This document shows, in pieces, positions 18,407 through 28,400 of a stretch of DNA of 64,000 nucleotides (position 1 is the stretch's first letter; each line of letters opens with the position of its first letter). The notes under the pieces were generated by a model. It saw nothing but the letters and a program-made list of their open reading frames with translations. It was not told where the DNA came from and did no database searches. The DNA comes from an uncultured Lachnospiraceae bacterium (lineage in GTDB: Bacteria > Bacillota > Clostridia > Lachnospirales > Lachnospiraceae), in assembly GCA_900539175.1 (NCBI GenBank), contig UQAW01000004.1:1-64000 (forward strand), in the 5' to 3' direction. The position numbers were made by a program, and so were the translations under genes.

Positions 18407-19633
18407 ATGAAAAGAGCAGGGCGTATTGTAACTGCAATAACGGCAATCTGCCTTCTGACGGGAGGATGCCGGCAGACAGGGGAGGAACAGCAGAGGAAAG
18501 CGCAGGAGACGCGGGAAGAGCTGGTTCTATGGACTTATTATGAGACGGAGCAGCAGAAGGAAGCGCTGCAGGAACTTACGGAAGGATTCAACGCATCTCA
18601 GGATCAATATCTGCTTCGATGGGAATACCATGGACCTCTTACAGAATTTAATAAAAAGATGGCAATCGGAATCACCCAGAAACAGCTTCCGGACATTGTG
18701 ATTCTTGATAATCCGGACATGAGACGTTATGTAGAGCAGGGAGTTTTGGAAGACCTGACCATGGAGATTGCTAAGATCGAGAATCTGGATAACTACTATC
18801 CAAATGTCATGGATTCTGTCCGGTATAACGACCGATATTACGGTATTCCCTTTTGCAGCAATAATGTTGCGCTGATTTACAATGAAGATGTTTTTTTGGA
18901 GAAAGGACTTTCGGTTCCTGAAAACTGGGAGGAATTTCTGGAGTGTGCGGCGGTTCTTACAGAAGGGGAACGAAAGGGGTTTGCTATGTCGGCAATTGAA
19001 GGAGAACAGTCAGCATTTCAGATTCTTCCGTTTATCCTGTCGGCGGGAGATGAGATCAATCAGCTTGGAGGACAGGGAACCAGAGAGGCATTTGCGTTGG
19101 TCAGACAGTTGGTGGATATGGGGTATATGTCAAAAGAGTGTATTAACTGGTCCCAGAATGATGTAGCACGTAAGTTTGTGGACGGTGAATGTGCGATGAT
19201 GGAGAATGGACCATGGGTACTGCCTGCATTGGAGGAAGCGGGAGTCCCGTATAAGATTGCAGAGCTGCCGTATAAGTTTCAGCCTGCGGGTGTTATGGGC
19301 GGTGAAAATCTGGGTGTGATGAAAGGGAAAAATGCGGATGGGGCAGTGGCGTTCATGAAATATTATAATCAGGAAGAACAGATGCTTAAGACAAACATTC
19401 GGGCAAATGCACTTCCGCCGAGAAAAGACGTGGCGCAGAAGATGCTGGAAGTTTGTCCTGAATACGAGATTTTTGCAAAACAGATGGAGACCTGTATAGG
19501 AAGAACTTCCTGCGAGAATTGGCTTCAGGTGACAGAACTTCTTTCGAAAGCACAATTTGAAATCATTACAGGAAGGATCACTCCGGAGGAAGCGGTTGAT
19601 CTGATTCGGGAGCAAGGTGGAGAATTCAGTTGA
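18407..19633 (+). CDS. Sugar ABC transporter solute-binding lipoprotein
   Basis: A 408-residue protein with a lipoprotein signal peptide; the lipobox LLTGGC places the lipidated Cys near residue 22. The mature part is a family 1 extracellular solute-binding protein: ELVLWTYYETEQQ, LPDIVILDNPDM, YGIPFCSNNVALIYN and ENGPWVLPALEEAG are characteristic. It should bind oligosaccharide at the surface. It lies 12 bp after the regulator gene, but no permease or ATPase gene accompanies it, so it either serves a transporter elsewhere or feeds signal to the YesM-like kinase. Confidence 0.9.
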   Translation: MKRAGRIVTAITAICLLTGGCRQTGEEQQRKAQETREELVLWTYYETEQQKEALQELTEGFNASQDQYLLRWEYHGPLTEFNKKMAIGITQKQLPDIVILDNPDMRRYVEQGVLEDLTMEIAKIENLDNYYPNVMDSVRYNDRYYGIPFCSNNVALIYNEDVFLEKGLSVPENWEEFLECAAVLTEGERKGFAMSAIEGEQSAFQILPFILSAGDEINQLGGQGTREAFALVRQLVDMGYMSKECINWSQNDVARKFVDGECAMMENGPWVLPALEEAGVPYKIAELPYKFQPAGVMGGENLGVMKGKNADGAVAFMKYYNQEEQMLKTNIRANALPPRKDVAQKMLEVCPEYEIFAKQMETCIGRTSCENWLQVTELLSKAQFEIITGRITPEEAVDLIREQGGEFS

Positions 19634-19655
19634 AGAATCTCCACCTTGTTTAAGA
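19613..19655 (+). terminator. Terminator overlapping the end of the binding-protein gene
   Basis: A stem pairing 19613-19627 with 19635-19648 (14 bp with one bulged A), followed by a T-rich stretch. The 5' arm lies inside the last codons of the binding-protein gene. Confidence 0.65.
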
Positions 19656-19663
19656 TTTTAGAG

Positions 19664-19692
19664 TTTTCAAGTACCCTCCTGCTCTTTATACT
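19664..19692 (+). promoter_or_regulatory. Candidate promoter of the GH127 gene
   Basis: TTTTCA at 19664-19669, 17 bases, then TATACT at 19687-19692. It lies between the terminator and the GH127 start. Confidence 0.4.
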
Positions 19693-19732
19693 GAAAATAT
19701 AAATGGGATTTCAGCGAAGAAAGGAGAGAACT

Positions 19733-22700
19733 ATGAGAGGAAGAAAACAATTTGTACGCAAAGGTATCGCCATGTGTGCAGCCTGTGCTATGACAGTCTC
19801 ATCGCTTCCGGCCGTTTTTGTTTATGCGGATGAGACGAATGCACCGGAGAAGAAATTGGTACTGCATTACGACTTTGATTCTCTGAAGTCAGGAACGATT
19901 GTAAATGATATCAGCGGCAATGGAATGGCAGGCGTAGTACGGCCGACCGGATCGGAAGTAAAGACGGAAAGTGTCTCAATCTTCGGCAAAGATTATACGG
20001 CATTTGTTATGAATGGGGGTCAGCCGGACGAAACCCATACTTATGTGGAGATGCCGCAGGGAATCCTGAATGGGTTGGAAGATGTGACCATCAGCTGTTG
20101 GGTTTATATGAATTCTGCCCGTGGTTCTTACCAGAGAATCTGGGATATCGGAAGTAATACAACTTCCTACATGTATCTGATTGCGGATGGTGCAAATTCA
20201 GGTCATACAGGATATACCAGCGCACTGACCAACAGCGGATGGAGCAACGAAAAAGGACCGGAGAAGCAGACTGCACTGGAAACGGGAGAATGGATTCTCA
20301 CAACCGTGACTTTTGACGGCTCAGAAAAGACCATGTCTCTTTATGAAGACGACGTGCTGATCGGTACGGCCGAGACAGACGCAGATCTTTCTGTATTGGA
20401 AGGAAGTACACAGAACTGGATTGGATACGGTCAGTTTCAGAATGATATCATGAATGGTATGGTTGCTGATTTCAAGATTTACAATTATGCCATGACAGCA
20501 GAAGAAATTTCCGGGCAGTTTGCGATTCCGGATGAGGAAAGGGTGCAAAGAGATGCGGATACTTTAAGTCTTGGAAATACCAGTGCAGTTACAGCAGATC
20601 TGGCACTTCCGGCAAAGGGAAGCGCAGGCTCTGAAATTACATGGACAAGTGATAAGCCGGATGTAATTGCAGCAGACGGTACGGTTACAAGACCGGCAGC
20701 AGGTCTGGGTGATGCAGAAGTGATATTAACTGCAACGATCCGTTCCGGCGAAGCATCTCAGACAAAGCAATTCACTGTAATTGTAAAACAGCAGCTTACT
20801 GCAGAAGAGATTGCACAGGCAGATGCAGCAGGGATTGATCTTGGCAATCTGAACGCTGTCACAGGAAATCTGGCTCTTCCGTCAAAAGGAACCCTCGGCT
20901 CGGAGATTATCTGGAGCAGTTCAGATGAATCAGTGGTTGCAGCAGATGGGACAGTAAAACGTCCCACAGGCGAAGAAAAAGAAGTAACATTGACTGCAAC
21001 CGTTTCTTATGAAGGAGAAACGGCTGTCAGAGAATTCAAAGTTACGGTAATGCCGGTTTATGCAAAGAATGAGATTAAGGAAATAAAAGCAGTAGAGACA
21101 GAGACCAGAATCGGAGTGCTTCCAAGCCTTCCTGCACAGGTATCCGTGGTCTATGCAGACGACAGCACCGGTAAGGAAAAGGTCGTATGGCCGACGAATC
21201 TGAGGACGGCCGACTTCCAGGAAGCAGGAACGAAGACAATTACCGGTACGATTGTAGGCTCTGATCTTACCGTAACTGCAACGGTTACAATTGTGGATAA
21301 AGCAGCGGTCGCTCCCCAGAAATCTGCAGCCGGGTTTGATTTAAGCGATATCAGCCTGGACGGAGATGATACGATTTTCTCCCAGAATATGAATCGTACG
21401 TTGGAATATCTGAAGATCATGGATGCAGACAGGATGCTGTATAACTTCCGAAGTACATTCGGAGTAGATACCAAGGGTGCACGGCCTCTGACCGGATGGG
21501 ATGAGCCGACCGGCCTTTTAAGGGGACATTCTACCGGACATTTTATGTCTGCATTGGCACTGGCATATGCAACAAGCGGTGATGAAGAATATAAGACAAA
21601 ACTGGATTACATGGTTTCTGCCATGAAAGAGTGTCAGGATAAGGCACAGGGAAAACCGGAAGAATTTACAACTCAGTGTACACCAAGCAGTGCGGCGCAG
21701 TCCCGGTGGAGCACAGATCCATCCACCTGGGGGGAAGGCTTCTTAAGTGCCTATTCACCGGATCAATTCGCATTACTGGAGCAGTATACACCATATGCAA
21801 CTATCTGGGCACCATACTATACATTACATAAACTGTTGGCAGGCTTTATTGATGCTTATAATTATGCCGGCAATGAAGAAGCTCTGGAAGTGGCAGAGGG
21901 AATCGGAACCTGGGTATATGAAAGATTAAGCAACTGTACAACAGCAGAACAGCGTACAAGGATGTGGGCAATGTATATCGCCGGAGAATATGGCGGAATG
22001 AATGAATCTCTTGCAAGATTGTATGAGATTACAAAAGAGCAGAAGTATCTGGATGCGGCAAAGATGTTTGATAATACAGAATTTTTCGACGGACTTGCAA
22101 ATAATGTAGATACGATCCAGAACCGCCATGCAAATCAGCATATTCCGCAGATTGTGGGGGCAATGCATGAATATGCTGCATCCGGCGAGGCAAAATATTA
22201 CAATATTGCTCAGAACTTCTGGGAAATGGCAGTAAGCCGTTACACATACTCCATCGGCGGTGTTGGAACAGGAGAACGTTTCAAAGATCCGTACCAGCAG
22301 GGCAACAATATCCTTGGAAACTCCGGACGAGGGGAGAACTGTGAAACCTGTGCGGCATATAATATGCTGAAAGTAACGCAGGAACTGTATCACTATAATC
22401 CGGATGATGCTTCTTACATGGATTATTATGAAAGAACACTGATTAACCAGATTGCTGCATCCCAGAGTCATGATACGAACTCTTATATGCACAATGGAAC
22501 TACCTATATGCTTCCAATCGACCCAGGTCAGAGAAAATCTTATGACAGTGATTACGGCGGATTTACCTGCTGTAACGGAACAGGTATGGAAAACCATGTA
22601 AAATATCAGGCAGCAGCATATGCGCATACGGAAGATACTTTATATGTAAATCTGTATATGCCGACAACCGTAAACTGGGACGAAAAGAATATAACCGTAA

Positions 22701-24451
22701 AGCAGGAAACAAAATTCCCGTCAGAACACTCCAAACTGACGGTAACAGGTTCCGGAGCATTTACGATGAAATTGAGAGTACCATACTGGGCAACGGAAGG
22801 ATTTACTGTAAAAGTAAATGATGAAGTTGTGGCTGAGAGCCCGGAAGTAACTACTTATGTTGCAGTAACACGTAACTGGGCAGACGGAGATGTTGTAACA
22901 ATTGATATGCCGTATACACTTCACCTTGACCGTACACCGGATAAGGTAGAAGGAAGTACCGTAGCATCTCTGATGTATGGACCGATCGTAATGGTGGCAA
23001 GAGACACCAATAGTTCTTATACAGCGATGAACTGGTACAATATTGTACTGAGCAGCAGACTTTCTGAGAGTGTGGATGTTGTTGTAGGTGCCGATGCAGA
23101 ATCCGTACCGGAGCTTACTACAAACGGTCTGCAATTCTATCCGATGTATGATGCTTATAATTATAGATATCATGCATATGTGAAAGTAGATGAAGCCGGA
23201 GCAGAAGTGGACAAGTCTGAACTTCAGGCGTTGGTTGATTCTGTGACCGGAGATAATGCACTGAATCGTGAGGAGTATGGGCCGAGATCCTGGGAGGCGC
23301 TGCAGAATGCGATTGCGGCGGCACAGGAAGCTCTGGCTGCTGATCCCACGACACAGACGCAGGTAAATAAGGCCCTGACAGAATTGCAGGATGCAATTGA
23401 CGGTCTGGAACCGGCAAAAGTAATTGATCCGGACAATCTGGAAGCAAGTGCAGATGCAGACAGCAGTTACTGCTCAAGTTGGGAGACCCTTGATGCGGTG
23501 AATGACGGTATTACGGGAAGTGCTTCACTTGGCAGTGATTGCCGCCACTGGGGGACCTGGGGCAACTGGGATGCAACGGAAGAGTGGGTAACTTATTCCT
23601 GGACAAAACCAGTGGAAATCAACAAATCAGAGATTTATTTCTTTGATAACAGCAACGGCGGCGACGGCGGAGTTCAGGTGCCGGTATCTTACCGGTATGA
23701 GTATTTGAATGAAGCAGGTGAATGGGCAGCAGTATCCAACGCACAAGGACTTGGCGTAGAACAGGATCAGTTCAACGTTACCACCTTTGATACGGTACGG
23801 ACCACATCCCTTAAAGTAACGATGGTGAAAAAGGCAGATGTGGGAGGTGTCGGAATCAATGAATGGAAAGTAAGCGGACCTGTCGCTAAGGAACCGTTGG
23901 CATTTAAAGATGTAAGTGAAGAAGACTGGTTCTTCGACAGTGTAAGCTACGTAAGTGAGGCTGGTATTATGACCGGTATGACAGAGGATACTTTTGCTCC
24001 GGGAACTGCACTGTCACGTGCTCAGTTTGTAACGATCCTCTACCGAATGGCAGGAAGTCCGGAAGCGGAACACGACGGAAAATTCCCGGATGTGAAAACC
24101 GGACAGTTCTATACGGACGCAGTTGCCTGGGCAAATGAGAATCAGATTGTCACAGGATACACAGATACAGGTCTGTTTGATCCGGACAAAGCTATAAGCC
24201 GCGAGGAAATGGCAGTTATGCTGTACCGCTATGCAAAACACAGCGGTCAGGATATCACGGCAGACGATGACTTGTCAACGTTTGAGGATGGGGTCTCTGT
24301 AAGTGAGTTTGCAAAAGAAGCTTTGTCCTGGGCAGTCGGCAGCAAGATCATCCGCGGTGTGGATGGAACGTTACTGATGCCGCAATCATCTGCAAGCCGC
24401 GCGGAAGGTGCAGTGATGATTCAGAGGTATCTGGAAGATGCTGAAAAATAA
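19733..24451 (+). CDS. SLH-anchored GH127-type beta-L-arabinofuranosidase, multidomain
   Basis: A secreted protein of about 1572 residues. I use ATG 19733 because AAGGAG at 19721-19726 is well placed; the frame also opens at 19703. In order: signal peptide, LamG-like domain (about 40-250), Ig-like repeats (about 255-520), a GH127/DUF1680 catalytic domain (about 530-1150), a FIVAR-like helical region (about 1157-1227), an F5/8-type carbohydrate-binding-like domain (about 1237-1383) and three SLH repeats. The GH127 active site is recognisable: Glu871 and Cys873 in GENCETCAA and Cys946-Cys947 in GGFTCCNGTGMENH. These match the Zn-binding Glu/Cys set known for HypBA1-type enzymes. It would release L-arabinofuranose from plant or hydroxyproline-linked glycans at the surface. 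Confidence 0.88.
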   Translation: MRGRKQFVRKGIAMCAACAMTVSSLPAVFVYADETNAPEKKLVLHYDFDSLKSGTIVNDISGNGMAGVVRPTGSEVKTESVSIFGKDYTAFVMNGGQPDETHTYVEMPQGILNGLEDVTISCWVYMNSARGSYQRIWDIGSNTTSYMYLIADGANSGHTGYTSALTNSGWSNEKGPEKQTALETGEWILTTVTFDGSEKTMSLYEDDVLIGTAETDADLSVLEGSTQNWIGYGQFQNDIMNGMVADFKIYNYAMTAEEISGQFAIPDEERVQRDADTLSLGNTSAVTADLALPAKGSAGSEITWTSDKPDVIAADGTVTRPAAGLGDAEVILTATIRSGEASQTKQFTVIVKQQLTAEEIAQADAAGIDLGNLNAVTGNLALPSKGTLGSEIIWSSSDESVVAADGTVKRPTGEEKEVTLTATVSYEGETAVREFKVTVMPVYAKNEIKEIKAVETETRIGVLPSLPAQVSVVYADDSTGKEKVVWPTNLRTADFQEAGTKTITGTIVGSDLTVTATVTIVDKAAVAPQKSAAGFDLSDISLDGDDTIFSQNMNRTLEYLKIMDADRMLYNFRSTFGVDTKGARPLTGWDEPTGLLRGHSTGHFMSALALAYATSGDEEYKTKLDYMVSAMKECQDKAQGKPEEFTTQCTPSSAAQSRWSTDPSTWGEGFLSAYSPDQFALLEQYTPYATIWAPYYTLHKLLAGFIDAYNYAGNEEALEVAEGIGTWVYERLSNCTTAEQRTRMWAMYIAGEYGGMNESLARLYEITKEQKYLDAAKMFDNTEFFDGLANNVDTIQNRHANQHIPQIVGAMHEYAASGEAKYYNIAQNFWEMAVSRYTYSIGGVGTGERFKDPYQQGNNILGNSGRGENCETCAAYNMLKVTQELYHYNPDDASYMDYYERTLINQIAASQSHDTNSYMHNGTTYMLPIDPGQRKSYDSDYGGFTCCNGTGMENHVKYQAAAYAHTEDTLYVNLYMPTTVNWDEKNITVKQETKFPSEHSKLTVTGSGAFTMKLRVPYWATEGFTVKVNDEVVAESPEVTTYVAVTRNWADGDVVTIDMPYTLHLDRTPDKVEGSTVASLMYGPIVMVARDTNSSYTAMNWYNIVLSSRLSESVDVVVGADAESVPELTTNGLQFYPMYDAYNYRYHAYVKVDEAGAEVDKSELQALVDSVTGDNALNREEYGPRSWEALQNAIAAAQEALAADPTTQTQVNKALTELQDAIDGLEPAKVIDPDNLEASADADSSYCSSWETLDAVNDGITGSASLGSDCRHWGTWGNWDATEEWVTYSWTKPVEINKSEIYFFDNSNGGDGGVQVPVSYRYEYLNEAGEWAAVSNAQGLGVEQDQFNVTTFDTVRTTSLKVTMVKKADVGGVGINEWKVSGPVAKEPLAFKDVSEEDWFFDSVSYVSEAGIMTGMTEDTFAPGTALSRAQFVTILYRMAGSPEAEHDGKFPDVKTGQFYTDAVAWANENQIVTGYTDTGLFDPDKAISREEMAVMLYRYAKHSGQDITADDDLSTFEDGVSVSEFAKEALSWAVGSKIIRGVDGTLLMPQSSASRAEGAVMIQRYLEDAEK

Positions 24452-24485
24452 TTATTATATGGACGATGTGATATAAAATGATTTA

Positions 24486-24540
24486 TTGCATGTACAAATC
24501 CCAAGGTCAGTATGAGCTTGGGATTGTACATGCAATTTTT
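24486..24540 (+). terminator. Strong terminator after the GH127 gene
   Basis: A near-perfect stem of about 20 bp (24486-24505 with 24517-24535, one bulge) followed by a T-run at 24536-24540. Confidence 0.85.
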
Positions 24541-24544
24541 ATGC

Positions 24545-24573
24545 TTAACAAATCGCTCAATGTCTGATATACT
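24545..24573 (+). promoter_or_regulatory. Promoter of mscL
   Basis: TTAACA at 24545-24550, a 17-base spacer and TATACT at 24568-24573 with an upstream TG (extended -10). Confidence 0.6.
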
Positions 24574-24615
24574 TTTATTCATAAATACTTTTGAGAAAGT
24601 GAGAGGGGAATACCA

Positions 24616-25104
24616 ATGAAGAAATTGTTGAAAGAATTCAAGGATTTTGCACTGAAAGGCAATATGATTGATCTGGCAGTCGGTATGATTATCGGAAGCG
24701 CATTTAACGGGATTGTGGGATCTCTCGTATCAGACCTTGTGATGCCGCTGTTGAGTCTGATTACCGGGAAGATTGATTTTACAAACAAGTTCATCGCGTT
24801 AAACGGTGAGGTGTATCAGACCTTAGCTGCTGCGGAAGCAGCCGGAGCGCCAACATTTAAGTACGGCTTGTTTCTGACGGAACTGCTTAATTTCCTGATT
24901 ATGGCGTTTGTTGTATTTATCGTTGTAAAACAGTTGAACCGTCTGCATAAAAAAGAAGAAGCCCCGGCACCCACAGAGAAAGAGTGTCCTTACTGTAAGT
25001 CTAAGATTCCGGCAGGTGCTGTCAGATGTCCCCATTGTACTTCAGAATTAGAGTCAGGCAAGGGGAAAGACGGTATGGCAGAAGCTGCTTATACAAAGAT
25101 GTAA
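24616..25104 (+). CDS. mscL: Large-conductance mechanosensitive channel with C-terminal zinc ribbon
   Basis: A 162-residue channel. The first about 115 residues are MscL: KEFKDFALKGNMIDLAVGMIIGSAF forms the amphipathic N-terminus and the start of TM1, and TM2 is FLIMAFVVFIVVKQLN. The protein releases osmolytes on hypo-osmotic shock. It is longer than the usual 130-150 residues because a zinc-ribbon-like tail follows (about 118-150), with CPYC and CPHC pairs separated by 12 residues. The tail would be cytoplasmic, beyond the helical bundle. It stands alone between two terminators and is unrelated to the flanking glycosidases. Confidence 0.93.
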   Translation: MKKLLKEFKDFALKGNMIDLAVGMIIGSAFNGIVGSLVSDLVMPLLSLITGKIDFTNKFIALNGEVYQTLAAAEAAGAPTFKYGLFLTELLNFLIMAFVVFIVVKQLNRLHKKEEAPAPTEKECPYCKSKIPAGAVRCPHCTSELESGKGKDGMAEAAYTKM

Positions 25105-25451
25105 ATCAGAGTTGGATGGAAAAAATTGGCGTTAAGCTGCAGGATTCCTTTAAGATACTCCTTATTGATGGTTATAAGATAATAGGACAAGTTCAGAGAA
25201 GACTGATTTTACAGGCTTCCTGAGCAAGTCCTATTTTTGTATTCATTCTCTTAGGCTTTTGTTTTTTGGATATAAAGTTTATAGTTTTATAACAAGAGGT
25301 AAAGATTTTTATACATCAGGCAAATTTGTCATAAAAAAAGCAAAATCTTTATAGTTTCGGTCAAAATAAAGCATGTAAAAAAGCAAGTGAAAGTGATATT
25401 TGTATATTATACACAAATACACCTAAAAAACAAAAGATTAAGGAGGAGAGG
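25105..25451 (+). other. Intergenic region with terminator and AT-rich leader
   Basis: A 347-base gap. A stem at about 25182-25189 pairs with 25227-25234 (ATAGGAC/GTCCTAT) and runs into a T-run, a probable mscL terminator. The rest is very AT-rich. Around 25399-25418 there is an imperfect palindrome (TTTGTATATTATACACAAA) that could be an operator or part of a promoter for the next SLH gene. No convincing ORF was seen. Confidence 0.45.
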
Positions 25452-28400
25452 ATGAAACAACGTAACAAACGCACGATTTCCCTGTTGTTGGCAATGGTAT
25501 TAACAGGCTCCTGTTTTAACGGGATTACTACAAATGTAACTGCCAATGTTCTCGAAGATGAGAAAGCCAGTGTACCAGCCATTGGATTGGAAGGGAAAGG
25601 AAAAATGTCTTTGACGGACATGGGCTCTGAGGATTGGGTACATGTTACAGCAGAGCAGATTAACCGAAAGCAGAAGGAAGAGGTTCCCGGTGAGGATATG
25701 GGGGCAGTAACGGTTAAGATAGATAATATCAATCCAGATGAAACCGGCTATATAAAATTTGGTGCTTATTATCAAAAATTCACTGCAAGTGCAGATGGTA
25801 CGGTTAGTCGTGTGGCTTTGCGCTTGTTTAAGCGCAGTGATGTGGCGCAGGATCTTACCGCGAAATTCTGGGAAGTGGGAGAATCTAATAAGCTGCTGTC
25901 TCAGGTCAGACTTGAGGGTGAAAAAATTGAGGATTATGCGGTTACAGAGGTACCATTTGAGGATGAAATTGAGGTAAAAGCAGGCAAGGTCTATGCAGTT
26001 TCCCTGGAGAAAGATCTCGGAGTTTCGGGTGATATTTATGGTTGGCTGTTGGGCAAAGGTGCGATTGACGGTGGATTTGGTGAAGTTAAGATTAAAGAAG
26101 GCGGCATATGGAAGGAAAATACCGGAGGCGGAGAATCAAAAACAAAAAAATGTTCCTTGTGTGTTGAAATTACCAGTACAGACAGTTCTGTAAATCTTAT
26201 TGACTTTGATACTTTTGGCAGTGCTGATGTGACTGGCAGCAAAGAGACCGATGTTACTTATGACTGGACAGACGGCAATCCGATGGTAAGCGGAAAAGGA
26301 ATTAAGACGGCAGGCATTGTAACCTCTGCGGATGACGGTGATGCCGGCTGGCGTATCAAAATTCCGCAGTCTGATATGGGACAGACAGTAACTTTTGCAT
26401 CTGGTGCTTTTCAGGCAGCGGCGGCTGTGGAAGTTTATTTGAATGATCAGACAACACCCGCTTATACGTATGACGATTTGAATGCGGCGGATCAAGTGGC
26501 TCAGAAAATTTATACGGTATATATTGAACCAGACAGCTCTGCAGAAATTCGTACAGTCTTTAAGAGTAAGGCGGCAGCAGACGGCTATCTGCTTATCGGT
26601 GGAATTACTTTAGATAAGATGGAAGACAGTGTGGATTACATAAACTTGCTGCAAAATGCGGTTCGGACTGCAAAGGCCTGGCTTGGAGAAACGATCAGCG
26701 AATCAATAAGCAGTCAGTTCACAGCAACGTTTGCCAGTGCGCAGGAAGCTCTGGAAAGGGACGACCTTACCAATGCAGATGCTTACAGAGAGTATATGCT
26801 TTTGAATGCTGCTATCGCAGCTGCGGAGGCAAATCATACTATGGGAAAATTTGCGAATTCTGATGCAAAAGGACTAAAAGTTCCTTTTGGACGGGAAGGA
26901 GATAAGTATGCGCCTGTCGCATGGGTTGATGGTACCTGCCAGCTTCCGGATAACGGTAATAAAGTGATTACCTTTGGTGTGCCGGGTCTGCAGGCTGATA
27001 CTGTTCAGTGGTATAACGCCGAGGGCTATCTCCCCTGTCTTGTCAATGAGTACAGTAAGGACGGCATGAATTATAAAGTTGAGAACTTTACAGATTCCGT
27101 CATGATTGATGATAAGAGATATGAAGTTGTCTATTCCAGAATGACAGTGGTCAATAACAGTGAGAATATCCGGCTTTTGCCGATTGTCAGCAGTGATCTG
27201 ATTCCGCTTAACGACGCAGCGGAGTATATAAAAGCCGTTCAGCCAGGTGAAACGATCGTGCGGGAATACTGTGTCGGTGCAGATCGGTTCGGCGGAGGTT
27301 ACGAGTATCCCGTAGATGCGGTCCTGGCAGCTCAGGGTTCTTTTGAAGAACATTATACTTCTATGAAAGAATATTGGGATGCACATCTGGAAAATACAAA
27401 TTACGTTGTTTTGCTGCAGGAAGCAGTTAAAACTGCAAGAGCATGTATGGATGGAGTAAAAGATGAGTATCTTATCAATCAACTTACAGCAAGACTTGAT
27501 CAGGCACAAGGGGTTTTGGAGAATAAGGATCTGGTCAGCAGGGATGCTTACAGCAGTTACTTATTCCTGTCTGCGGCAATTGATACGGTAAAACCAGGAC
27601 AGACATCAGGAAATTTTGCCAATAATTATGCAAAAGGCTTTACCGCTTCTTTCGGCTGGGAAGGAGATAAGGATGCCCCGATTGCATGGGCAGACGGTAC
27701 CTACAAGCTTCGGGCGAATGACGATAAGACGATCACCTTTGGTGTGACGGGATTACCGGCCAAGTCCATCAATTGGTATAATGCGGAAGGTTATCTCCCC
27801 TGTTTTGTCAGTGAATACAGCAAAGATGGCATGGACTACAAAATAGAGAACTTTGCAGATATGCTTGTCATTGATGAGAAAGAATATGAGGTCGCTTATT
27901 CACGGATGACTGTGGTGAATAACAGTGAAGAGATTAAGCTTCTGCCCACAGTCAGCAGCTATTTGATTCCCCTCAATGATGCAGCAAAAAATGTGAAAGC
28001 AATTGAGCCTGGTGAGACGGTAGTGCGGGAATACTGTATCGGTGCAGATCGGTTTGGCGGTGTTTATACTTATCCTGCAGATGCAGTTTTGGCAGCTCAG
28101 GGTTCGTTTGATGAGCATTATGCGCATATGAAGGAGTACTGGAACAACCGTCTGGAGAAAATTGTTGATATTCAGTCGATTCCGGAAAAATATGAAGAAC
28201 TGATCAATGCTTACAAGGCAGGTTATATTTATACACTTATCATTGCAGATGGTTATGAGCTTCATGTAGGTGAGAACGGCTATGACCGGGTGTTTGACCA
28301 TGATGTAATCGGTATGCTGGCTACTTTGGTTGAATCTGGCCATACGGAGCATTTTGCTGATTATGCACAGTATATTCTGCAGAATATTCAGTATCCGGAT

